DNA of 6,903 nucleotides from Vampirovibrionales bacterium (GTDB lineage: Bacteria; Cyanobacteriota; Vampirovibrionia; Vampirovibrionales; JAJTHC01). A model generated the notes under the pieces. It had not been told where the DNA came from and did not search any database. It saw only the letters and a list, made by a program, of their open reading frames with translations. Of this stretch, positions 1-5,827 are shown piece by piece; position 1 is the first letter of the stretch, and every line of letters starts with the position of its first letter. The translations under genes were made by a program, and so were the position numbers. The stretch lies in the NCBI GenBank assembly GCA_021299615.1, contig JAJTHC010000132.1, forward strand, positions 1 through 6,903, written 5' to 3'.

Positions 1-21
1 GTGAATCGGCTCCTGTCTGTC

Positions 22-45
22 CCCTCTCCTAATTTTAGGAGAGGG
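22..45. terminator. Perfect hairpin downstream of the ldpA-like gene
   Basis: An 11-bp perfect inverted repeat (CCCTCTCCTAA at 22-32, TTAGGAGAGGG at 35-45) lies about 30 bp beyond the stop codon of the minus-strand ldpA-like gene. It would fold as a GC-rich stem of about 10 bp with a TT-rich loop. The position fits the end of the dcd-ldpA operon. There is no U-tract after the stem on either strand, so it is not a textbook intrinsic terminator. It could instead stabilise the 3' end of the transcript or be a dispersed intergenic repeat. Confidence 0.45.
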
Positions 46-76
46 TATTTGGAGGAATCTTTAAACCTCTCATTTT

Positions 77-1081
77 TCACTTCTTAAACGCCCCCACCAA
101 ATACGATGCCACGGCGTGGGCTTGGGGAAACGTCGCCTCATCGTCTAAATAATGCCAAACTCGCTTGCGAGCCAGCGTCCCCATGCCGACGCCTGCAATC
201 CACTGGTGAGCCTCCTCTTCAAGCAAGCGAGCCGTTTCCGCATTAATGCCCCCTGAAAGCGTTACGGGGAATCGAGTCTTCCAGCGTTCGGCTAAAGCGG
301 TGGCTCCAGCTAACGCTGGCAAGCTCGACTGGTACAATTCGTCCGCCTGCATGGCATTGCCGTCGATTTGAAGCATCACACCGTAAGGCTGAACCGATTC
401 ACACAAGGCATTAAAGCGATCCAAATACGTATTTACCTTGTCAGCAGTATGTTCCGCAGGACGAAAACAGAGGGAGATCCATTTTTGAGAAAGGCTAGTC
501 CCCAAAGCGTCAAAAAGCCTTTGAAGGCTGGTTATTTCCAAGTGATTCGCATGCAATTCCACCGCCCCCACCAGCGGATGCTTCAACACCTCAAGTAAGG
601 CTTCGGGCAAGGCGTGAGTCGGTTGAAAATACAGGGCATCGCTCGGGCAAGTGGGTAGGCATCGAGAACACCCATAGCAACGATCGCTATTGATCTGGAA
701 CTGATGATCCGCATCCATAAACAGGGCATCGACAGGGCAAGCGGGCAAGCAGGCTTCGCAATCGACGCAAGCCGAACGGGTGACGTGGATTTTACGAAAA
801 TGCGGATCCCCATCCACATCCAAACTCACCATCACTAGCGGTTTGGGGGTATCTATAGGCAAAAGCTGATAGGCGTCTTCTACGGCTTTTAGCACGTGAG
901 GCTCACAAGCGACATCCACACAATCGATGCCTGCTTGGGCGTAAATCTGCACGAGGGCGTTGATTTTGTCGACATCGTGAAAGCTTGCCCCACAAATCAG
1001 CTTGAAATAAGTATGGTTGCTTAAAGCATCTGCCACTTGTTTCAGGGCATCTTGCTTAGCCGTCATTTTAAACCAAGACAC
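77..1081 (-). CDS. ldpA: LdpA-like protein with two 4Fe-4S motifs
   Basis: This 334-residue protein has two CxxCxxCxxxCP motifs in tandem (C105, C108, C111, C115 and C135, C138, C141, C145), which is a bacterial-type 2[4Fe-4S] ferredoxin module. Around it are a barrel-like N-terminal region (FKLICGASFHDVDKI, CVDVACEP) and a C-terminal region with LSGGIN near 275-280. This order and length match LdpA, the cyanobacterial redox-responsive protein that tunes circadian period; LdpA is around 350 residues. There is no signal peptide or membrane segment, so it should be cytosolic. The chosen start is GTG at 1081: AGAAGG lies about 5 nt upstream, inside the end of dcd, giving a 14-bp overlap and probable translational coupling. 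The ATG at 1066 has no such site. It is the last gene of the operon. Its role without visible photosynthesis or clock genes is unclear; an electron-transfer or redox-sensor role is the safe statement. Confidence 0.78.
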   Translation of the reverse strand: MSWFKMTAKQDALKQVADALSNHTYFKLICGASFHDVDKINALVQIYAQAGIDCVDVACEPHVLKAVEDAYQLLPIDTPKPLVMVSLDVDGDPHFRKIHVTRSACVDCEACLPACPVDALFMDADHQFQINSDRCYGCSRCLPTCPSDALYFQPTHALPEALLEVLKHPLVGAVELHANHLEITSLQRLFDALGTSLSQKWISLCFRPAEHTADKVNTYLDRFNALCESVQPYGVMLQIDGNAMQADELYQSSLPALAGATALAERWKTRFPVTLSGGINAETARLLEEEAHQWIAGVGMGTLARKRVWHYLDDEATFPQAHAVASYLVGAFKK

Positions 1082-1718
1082 GACGACCTTCTTCTTCTAA
1101 GGCGGTTCTTAATCGGGCGTATTCAGGGTCTCGATAAAAGGCGGATGCCGCCGTAGAAGGCTTTCCGCTGTATTTGCTGAAACGTTTTTTCGCATAAGGC
1201 AACAAGGTTTCCTGCCCTTGGTAGAAGCAGATTTGAGACACCCTGACACCAGGATATAACGGCAATGGCACCATCGAAACATTCGACAGCTCAAAGGTCA
1301 AGGTTCCCGAAAAACCAGGATCCACAAAGCCTGCGGTGGCGTGAATCTGAAGCCCTAAGCGTCCCCACGTGCTACGCCCTTCTAAACGAGCCGACAAATC
1401 GAGGGGAATCGTCACATGTTCCAAGGTTGATGCCAGTGCAAACTCACCGGGGTGTAAGACAAAGGGTTCCCCCACAGGTACACGGATCCATTCCCACAAC
1501 TCATTCATTTCTTGTTGTAGGTGTTCAGGGTTGTCGAGGGGATCCACGTGCGTATAGTTGGAACGTCGCATGACTTGGAAATCGGTGCCTAAGCGTAAAT
1601 CCAAGGAAGTTGGACCAAACTGCTCATTGGGGGCAATCAACGGCGTAATAATCAAGCGTTTTTCGGGGTCGGGATGCACCAAGCGTGCAAGTATTTGAGA
1701 TTCATTCATAATCGTCAT
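1068..1718 (-). CDS. dcd: dCTP deaminase (possibly bifunctional with dUTPase)
   Basis: This 216-residue protein belongs to the dUTPase-fold dCTP deaminase family, which converts dCTP to dUTP in the cytosol to feed thymidylate synthesis. Visible signatures are GPTSLDLRLG at 35-44, EGRSTWGRLGL at 113-123, the block from H126 to N146 (HATAGFVDPGFSG, then TFELSN) with the expected catalytic Glu at 143, and the C-terminal KYSGKPS at 182-188. The HATAGFVDPGF version resembles the bifunctional dCTP deaminase/dUTPase group (Methanocaldococcus type) more than the E. coli enzyme (HVTAHRIDPG); I infer possible bifunctionality but cannot prove it. It is slightly longer than the roughly 190-205 residues usual for the family, through its N- and C-termini. 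The ATG at 1718 is preceded by AAAGGA (1732-1727) at 8 nt spacing, which fixes the start. It lies 15 bp after the 464-residue gene and overlaps the ldpA-like gene by 14 bp. Confidence 0.93.
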   Translation of the reverse strand: MTIMNESQILARLVHPDPEKRLIITPLIAPNEQFGPTSLDLRLGTDFQVMRRSNYTHVDPLDNPEHLQQEMNELWEWIRVPVGEPFVLHPGEFALASTLEHVTIPLDLSARLEGRSTWGRLGLQIHATAGFVDPGFSGTLTFELSNVSMVPLPLYPGVRVSQICFYQGQETLLPYAKKRFSKYSGKPSTAASAFYRDPEYARLRTALEEEGRRVLV

Positions 1719-1733
1719 AAGAAAAATCCTTTT

Positions 1734-3128
1734 CTATACAAAACTAGGTTGCTTGGATGCCACCGACTGCTTTTGAGGCAAAGACGCTTGCCCATTGGCA
1801 GAAGGCGTCTTCACACGAAAATGACGGCGAGACTGCCCCATGAGGACTTGATGCACTTCCGCCGTTTCAATGGACTTAATAAAGCGTTGTTGCATGGCTT
1901 CTTCCCCACGATAGAAGGCTTCCCACGCTTGCCAAACCTCGGCTTCGTCGAGTTCGTTAAAATAGCTCAACACGTCGGGTGCCTCTTCCAAACGGTGCAT
2001 CCATGCGGCGAGCAACATTTCACGCACGCCCACAGGCGTTTCACCGACTTGTTCCATCAATTGATAAATGGCATTCTGCTCGTGCAAGGCTTTATAATCA
2101 GGCGTTTCGGTGCTTTCATCCGTCAAGCCAAGGGCGTGCAACTTGTCCCACACTTCGTTTAAATCATGGTGTTGCAAGGCTGAAACAGGCAAACCTGCCT
2201 TTAGACGCTCCAACAAACGCAGGGCATAGCCCACATGCTTTTCCGTGAAGCTATCTTCCGCCAAAACATGCTTTTCAAGCACACGGAGTAAAGCAGGCAC
2301 ATCCACGACTTCGCTTTCTTCGTTTCGCTTGGCATTGAGCTTCAAGTCTTCGGAAAGGGTTTCCGTAATACCGTGTAAACGCACGGCTTGTGATGTCACC
2401 GTGCTAAAAAAGTTGAGGGCTTCAAATAAGATCGGCTCAATCTTCACCAGCGTTGTAAAATCACGACGCACCAGTTCAGAAACCACAAACTCCGCATAAT
2501 AAGCCGTGCCTAGGAGGCGAACGCCTAAGACGTGAGCCGTCACTGCCGTTAACCATTCGGGCGAAAGGCTGGGGTTACTGGCTTGCAAGTCGGGGTACAA
2601 CTGTTCCGCCCACGTATGCAGGTAAGAACGAGTCGCCACCACCCACTGCGTGGGTAAAGCGTGAAACACAGACGGCAAACGCTCGACCAAAACACTGTCT
2701 AAAGGCCAGTCGATGGCAGCTGTTGGGCTGTCCATGACGATGACGCGGCTGTCTTTATGGGCGAGAAATGACAGAGGCATCAGGCTATTGAGTACATGAG
2801 ACAATTCGACTTTCGGCTGTTGCGGATGCAAGGCGTGCATCAGGCGAGCCAACCGCTTGGTTTCCAGTTGAAAACCATTCAATTGAGCCAAGGTCGATTC
2901 TAAGGACAAGGCATTTTCAGGGGAAAGGAGGCGTCGTGTTTGCAATAAAACACCCAAGGTGTGCGATTTTAGGTGCGTTTTAAGCGATGAAACGGTACTG
3001 TAATCACCTTTTTTCAGGCAGATTTGGTGCAGACGAATATGCAATTGCACCATGCTTAAAATCAGGTGATGAGCCACCAAATTGAGGGTGACGTTTTGGT
3101 AAGATCCTGTATAAAAAAGTGACATCAT
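1734..3128 (-). CDS. Hypothetical mostly helical protein, first gene of the dcd operon
   Basis: I do not recognise this 464-residue protein. The sequence reads as a soluble, predominantly alpha-helical protein: long Leu/Glu/Arg/Lys-rich stretches, no signal peptide, no clear membrane segment, and no catalytic or nucleotide-binding motif I can name. The C-terminal third is acidic (ELDEAEVWQAWEAFYRGEE). The last 30 or so residues are a Ser/Gln/Lys-rich, probably disordered tail. The start is weakly defined: two ATG codons stand in tandem (3128 and 3125), and the nearest Shine-Dalgarno-like AGGA (3144-3141) is 12 nt away. The frame also stays open some way upstream without a better start. It ends 15 bp before dcd on the same strand, so it is probably co-transcribed with dcd and the ldpA-like gene. 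Its base composition matches those two genes, not the AT-rich genes to the right. Confidence 0.8.
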   Translation of the reverse strand: MMSLFYTGSYQNVTLNLVAHHLILSMVQLHIRLHQICLKKGDYSTVSSLKTHLKSHTLGVLLQTRRLLSPENALSLESTLAQLNGFQLETKRLARLMHALHPQQPKVELSHVLNSLMPLSFLAHKDSRVIVMDSPTAAIDWPLDSVLVERLPSVFHALPTQWVVATRSYLHTWAEQLYPDLQASNPSLSPEWLTAVTAHVLGVRLLGTAYYAEFVVSELVRRDFTTLVKIEPILFEALNFFSTVTSQAVRLHGITETLSEDLKLNAKRNEESEVVDVPALLRVLEKHVLAEDSFTEKHVGYALRLLERLKAGLPVSALQHHDLNEVWDKLHALGLTDESTETPDYKALHEQNAIYQLMEQVGETPVGVREMLLAAWMHRLEEAPDVLSYFNELDEAEVWQAWEAFYRGEEAMQQRFIKSIETAEVHQVLMGQSRRHFRVKTPSANGQASLPQKQSVASKQPSFV

Positions 3129-3248
3129 AGCAAGGGGGTGTCCTAAATAGCAAGAAAACTTTAAAAACGGCGATACTTTATTGAAAGCATCGAACCAATC
3201 TCTGTAATTTATAGTATAAAACAGAAAAACAAAGCATGACCTGCATTG
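3129..3248. other. 120-bp intergenic junction between AT-rich and GC-moderate genes
   Basis: This gap separates the AT-rich formyltransferase operon from the operon of the 464-residue gene, both on the minus strand. It holds the hairpin described at 3163-3192. It also holds a minus-strand TATACT (3218-3213), which could serve as a -10 box for the next gene, but I see no acceptable -35 at 16-18 bp. Whether the left operon has its own promoter here or depends on read-through is undecided. Confidence 0.4.
3163..3192 (-). terminator. Hairpin plus U-rich run after the formyltransferase gene
   Basis: Read on the minus strand, CGATGCTTT (3192-3184) pairs with AAAGTATCG (3179-3171) through nine pairs including one G-U, closing a 4-nt loop (CAAT). 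TTTTT follows 3 nt after the stem (3167-3163), then AAAG and TTTT. The G-U pair forms only on this strand, which favours a minus-strand transcript. It lies about 57 nt after the formyltransferase stop and could end that operon. The stem is not GC-rich. Because the next gene starts only 35 nt on, it could equally be an attenuator-like leader hairpin for the 464-residue gene. Confidence 0.45.
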
Positions 3249-4067
3249 TTACGTTTGGTTATGTTTCTTTATATTTCTTAATACCGAAGGTACAGATAAT
3301 AGTTCCCTTACCACTTTAAGGTCTTCTTTGGTGTAAACAGAACGTATAGACTGTGTGCAGAACAGATCGCAATCTTGCATCGTAGGCGTACTATAATAGG
3401 CTCCTACTCCTTCTTGGGGGTGACCCGAAGGGAGAATACCGTGCGTTTCAACGTGCTTGAGCAAGCCAATCATTTGTTCAGAAGCAGGCTTGTATAAACC
3501 ATGAATAGCAGAAAACAGAGAACCCGCTTCTTGAGTAGGGTATCGTTTCTGGTGCAAAATATGTCCTGTATCAATGGTTGCATCATCGATGGTGTGAATG
3601 GTGTAACCGTAATAAGGCTGTTGATGAAGGAAGCTCCAAAATGTACCTAAAATGCCTCTGTATTGCGGAAGCAAACCCGAGTGCATATTAAGAATGGGAT
3701 GTTTGGCTATGCTCAGTGTGTTTCCTTTGAAAATTTTTCCAAATCGAACAGAAATGACCACGTCTGGTGCTTCATCCTGCATGGCGGCATATAAGTCTTG
3801 AGGAGAAAAAGAAGAGACTTCCAGCATTCGAATAGCAGAAGCATGAAAGACGTTCCAAAATAAGGACGAATCTTCTACTTCCAGTTGACTAGGGAAAGTG
3901 CGTTCAATGAAAGTAAGTTCTTGCAACAGTGTGGGAGGCTGTACAGAACTTTTCCCTACCCCACTCGTATAAAAAATGGAATACTTGAAGGGTTTAAAAT
4001 GTTCTAGAAGACCCCTAATAAATACGAAACTATGAATGTCTTTATTCACGCAAAAAAGTAATTTCAT
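3249..4067 (-). CDS. Folate-dependent formyltransferase family protein
   Basis: Numbered from the ATG at 4067, this is a 272-residue protein of the formyl_transf_N family (PurN, Fmt and sugar N-formyltransferases), whose members move a formyl group from 10-formyl-tetrahydrofolate to an amine. The catalytic signature is intact: N127-M-H129-S-G-L-L-P, then Asp166 in IDTGHIL, 39 residues after the Asn, the spacing expected of the family's N-H-D triad. The stretch VGAYYSTPT near 221-229 recalls the sugar/amine formyltransferase branch, not Fmt, and there is no Fmt-type tRNA-binding C-terminal domain. No signal peptide is seen. A TTG at 4076 overlaps the upstream stop (TTGA), but AGGA is only 2 nt from it; the ATG at 4067 lies 11 nt after the same AGGA and is the better start. 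It is the second gene of an operon with the PLP enzyme. The acceptor substrate is unknown. Confidence 0.85.
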   Translation of the reverse strand: MKLLFCVNKDIHSFVFIRGLLEHFKPFKYSIFYTSGVGKSSVQPPTLLQELTFIERTFPSQLEVEDSSLFWNVFHASAIRMLEVSSFSPQDLYAAMQDEAPDVVISVRFGKIFKGNTLSIAKHPILNMHSGLLPQYRGILGTFWSFLHQQPYYGYTIHTIDDATIDTGHILHQKRYPTQEAGSLFSAIHGLYKPASEQMIGLLKHVETHGILPSGHPQEGVGAYYSTPTMQDCDLFCTQSIRSVYTKEDLKVVRELLSVPSVLRNIKKHNQT

Positions 4068-4072
4068 TATAA

Positions 4073-5434
4073 TCAAATTCCTGATTTCAGAAGTCCCTGT
4101 AAAACTTTTATAAAATAGTGTATTTCTTTCCGCTTTGTGCTGTGTTGAAAGCTAAGGCGAAGAAATTTATCTTGTGGGTTACTTTTATCAAAAGTGGCGG
4201 TTACAAAACATCCTAAACTGGAAAGTTTTTCAGCAAGTTCATAATAATCTTGCCCTATAACTTTTAAACTTAGGATAAAGGGGGTTTGACTAGGCTTCTG
4301 CGGGACTTCAACTTTAAAACAGTTGTCATACGCTGTGATTTTACCAAATAAATTTAAAAATTCTTTTTTTATAGCACGCCGTTTTTTAAAGAAATGAACA
4401 AAATTGTATGTTGAGGCATCTTGACGAGGAAGTCGTTTTAAAACTTCCAAAAAGCCGACCGTATCTGAAGGAGAAATAGTTTCTAAAGAGTTTGCAGGAA
4501 TGTTTAGTTTAGAAGATAGCATACCTGTTATTATTTTTTGTTGAGTAAAAGGGGATAAATTTTGTAATTTTTTAGAAAGCTGTTCTTTTGTAACATATTT
4601 AGGGTTTAAGTACAAAACCCCAATAACTTCACTGTTAAGTGTTTTGTGAGGAGATGCTACGTAAGCATTACAGTCAATAAGATCAAAATTTACTTTTGGA
4701 AGATTCCCCATCGCTTGAGTGCCATCCACCAAAATAAATAAATTAGGTTTTATGCTTCTTAGCAAAGAAATAATTTTATTAACAGGTATGGCTTGTCCTG
4801 TATCTCTTCTGACATGACTGATTAAAACTGCCTTCGTTTTCTCGTGTATTAAATTGCGAAAAGTTTGTTTTAAAGTATTTGTTTCTAAATCGTGTAAACC
4901 GAAAAAATCCAAATTTACTTCCGTGGGAATGGAGTCCATAAGCTCAAATTTTTGTGTTTCTCGATAAAACCAAAACGGCCAACTTGATTTATTTAAAGTC
5001 CTTTTGTCATTACCATGATCCTGATGGTATAAAAATATATTTTGCATCGAGTCATGTTCGATATTCGAACATAAGACTCTATCATCCTTTTTTAAATCTG
5101 CTAACCAATAACAGAGGCTAGATGCTTCGGTTGCGTTTCTTCCAAAAACCACGTACTCTGAATGAGTCAAACCTAGCAGTTGCTTTGCTTTCTCTCTTGT
5201 GTCCTCGTAGATTTTCGTCTGACTTTTAACACTCAAAGTTTCTATCCGTTTATGTGTAGAAAACGCCTTTTGCCTTACAGCGTCAGACGGTATTGATAAC
5301 GATGCACTATTTAAGTAAGCATACGGAAGTTGGTTCTCTTGTAACTTGTTGTCCTGACGATCGAGGGGGGGGGGGGTAAATTTACGTAAATCGTCAATAT
5401 TAAAGAAAAACTCGTCAGAATATTTTTTTACCAC
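4073..5434 (-). CDS. Class V aminotransferase-like PLP enzyme with a 12-C phase-variation tract
   Basis: This 453-residue protein is a fold-type I PLP enzyme of the class V aminotransferase superfamily (cysteine desulfurases, isopenicillin N epimerase-like and kynureninase-like enzymes). Visible signatures are LNSASLSIP at 41-49, GRNATEAS at 98-105, NIEHDSM with His127 at the ring-stacking position, VDGTQAMG with Asp237 and Gln240, SPHKTL with the PLP lysine Lys264, and LRLSF with Arg426 as likely carboxylate binder. I see no SufS/IscS-type catalytic Cys loop, so desulfurase activity is doubtful. The start is GTG at 5434, with TAAGG 10 nt upstream. Codons 20-24 sit on an unbroken run of 12 C (T-P-P-P-L); as sequenced the frame is open. 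The gene is strongly AT-rich, unlike dcd and the ldpA-like gene. The stop is immediately followed by the formyltransferase gene, so both act in one pathway by inference; the product is unknown. Confidence 0.85.
   Translation of the reverse strand: MVKKYSDEFFFNIDDLRKFTPPPLDRQDNKLQENQLPYAYLNSASLSIPSDAVRQKAFSTHKRIETLSVKSQTKIYEDTREKAKQLLGLTHSEYVVFGRNATEASSLCYWLADLKKDDRVLCSNIEHDSMQNIFLYHQDHGNDKRTLNKSSWPFWFYRETQKFELMDSIPTEVNLDFFGLHDLETNTLKQTFRNLIHEKTKAVLISHVRRDTGQAIPVNKIISLLRSIKPNLFILVDGTQAMGNLPKVNFDLIDCNAYVASPHKTLNSEVIGVLYLNPKYVTKEQLSKKLQNLSPFTQQKIITGMLSSKLNIPANSLETISPSDTVGFLEVLKRLPRQDASTYNFVHFFKKRRAIKKEFLNLFGKITAYDNCFKVEVPQKPSQTPFILSLKVIGQDYYELAEKLSSLGCFVTATFDKSNPQDKFLRLSFQHSTKRKEIHYFIKVLQGLLKSGI
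5365..5376. repeat. Homopolymeric tract of 12 G (12 C in the coding strand)
   Basis: Twelve consecutive G on the plus strand lie inside the 5' end of the PLP-enzyme gene and encode the end of Thr20, three Pro and the start of Leu24. I traced the alternative frames. With 11 C, translation ends at TAA (5313-5311). With 13 C, it ends at TAG (5309-5307). Either change therefore removes essentially the whole enzyme. Runs of this length are known to slip during replication in contingency genes. Confidence 0.9.
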
Positions 5435-5465
5435 GATAAACCAGCCTTACTTAGATGTAATTTAC

Positions 5466-5479
5466 AATACGATCGTATT
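5466..5479. promoter_or_regulatory. 14-bp perfect palindrome in the leader of the PLP-enzyme operon
   Basis: AATACGATCGTATT is a perfect dyad with no central spacer. It lies about 24-37 nt downstream of the predicted transcription start and 31 nt before the GTG start codon. A dimeric repressor bound here would block the operon by roadblock; in RNA it could also form a hairpin near the ribosome binding site. No specific regulator family is recognised. Confidence 0.45.
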
Positions 5480-5486
5480 TTGAGGT

Positions 5487-5502
5487 GAGATCTTATAATC
5501 TC
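5487..5502. promoter_or_regulatory. Short inverted repeat at the predicted transcription start
   Basis: GAGAT (5487-5491) and ATCTC (5498-5502) form a 5-bp inverted repeat with a 6-bp spacer, just beyond the minus-strand -10 box. It overlaps the expected start of the PLP-operon transcript. It could be an operator half-site pair or a 5'-end stem-loop, but at 5 bp it may be chance. Confidence 0.25.
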
Positions 5503-5509
5503 CATGCAA

Positions 5510-5539
5510 ATTATATACTGTTTTTATGTTATATGTCAA
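5510..5539 (-). promoter_or_regulatory. Near-consensus sigma70-type promoter of the PLP-enzyme/formyltransferase operon
   Basis: On the minus strand a perfect -35 box TTGACA (5539-5534) is followed 18 bp later by a perfect -10 box TATAAT (5515-5510). Transcription should start near 5503, giving a leader of about 69 nt before the GTG at 5434. Both hexamers match the consensus exactly, so basal transcription should be strong and control probably rests on the leader palindrome and the C-tract. Confidence 0.8.
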
Positions 5540-5624
5540 TATTTCTTCCGTTTTCAAAGAACTACTCTTCTTTAGTGTGACATCTTTTTGACCTGTTTTC
5601 CAGTGCTTAAAACCCACTATTATT

Positions 5625-5641
5625 TAGATCTTTCTATAGAA
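5625..5641 (+). repeat. Direct repeat copy 1, TAGATCYTTCTATAGRA
   Basis: This 17-bp sequence recurs at 5770-5786 with 15 of 17 bases identical, exactly 145 bp away. This copy contains the 12-bp perfect palindrome TTTCTATAGAAA (5631-5642). It is probably a protein-binding site shared by both copies in the divergent regulatory region. Confidence 0.5.
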
Positions 5642-5757
5642 ATATATGCAAAAGTAAAGCTACTCTAAAAATGGCTAAAATATAATAATTGTAAATGCTT
5701 ACTGTCAAATAAGCACAGAATTGTTTTCACGATGTATTAAGCTTTTACAAGGAGTGA

Positions 5758-5785
5758 TTTACACTTTTGTAGATCCTTCTATAGG
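5758..5785 (+). promoter_or_regulatory. Probable promoter of the metallopeptidase-like gene
   Basis: TTTACA (5758-5763, five of six consensus positions) is separated by 16 bp from TATAGG (5780-5785, four of six). The predicted start near 5792 gives a leader of about 35 nt before the ATG at 5828. The -10 box lies inside the second copy of the 17-bp direct repeat, so a factor bound there would directly affect initiation. Confidence 0.4.
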
Positions 5786-5786
5786 A
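5770..5786 (+). repeat. Direct repeat copy 2, overlapping the plus-strand promoter
   Basis: This is the second copy of TAGATCYTTCTATAGRA, with C and G at the two variable positions. It also forms its own dyad, ATCCT-N5-AGGAT (5773-5787). Its overlap with the putative -10 hexamer suggests an operator for the metallopeptidase-like gene. Confidence 0.5.
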
Positions 5787-5827
5787 TAAATTATTGTTTC
5801 GAAAATTATAAGGAAATTTTAGACCTC

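Larger units (their letters stand above)
5435..5827. other. 393-bp divergent intergenic region, AT-rich, regulatory
   Basis: This gap lies between the divergently transcribed PLP-enzyme operon and the metallopeptidase-like gene. It holds a near-consensus minus-strand promoter, a 14-bp palindrome and a short inverted repeat in that operon's leader, two copies of a 17-bp direct repeat, and a weaker plus-strand promoter. I see no convincing small ORF, tRNA or CRISPR repeat in it. Nothing recognisable fills about 5543-5624 or 5642-5757 beyond AT-rich sequence. Confidence 0.7.

Noticed and set aside
583..819. 78-codon minus-strand frame rich in Cys/Pro within the ldpA-like gene
   Set aside because: It is a shifted-frame reading of the two 4Fe-4S motifs; the intact motifs are in the longer frame.
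368..2499. Several plus-strand open frames of 62-162 codons opposite the ldpA, dcd and 464-residue genes
   Set aside because: They lie antisense to well-supported coding sequence and have compositionally odd translations with no recognisable domain.
3939..3946. CTGTACAG inside the formyltransferase gene, matching the palindrome in the right-edge element
   Set aside because: Only about 10 bases around it match and it is within coding sequence; an 8-mer shared with the element is weak evidence of relation.
4068..4076. TTG start for the formyltransferase overlapping the upstream stop
   Set aside because: The Shine-Dalgarno-like AGGA is only 2 nt from the TTG, while the ATG at 4067 has a workable spacing and gives a typical family N-terminus.
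5533..5580. 15-codon plus-strand ORF starting at ATG in the divergent region
   Set aside because: It has no ribosome binding site and overlaps the minus-strand promoter.
5749..5754. AAGGAG, a strong Shine-Dalgarno-like sequence in the leader region of the metallopeptidase-like gene
   Set aside because: No start codon at suitable spacing opens a frame; the TTG at 5767 is followed at once by TAG.
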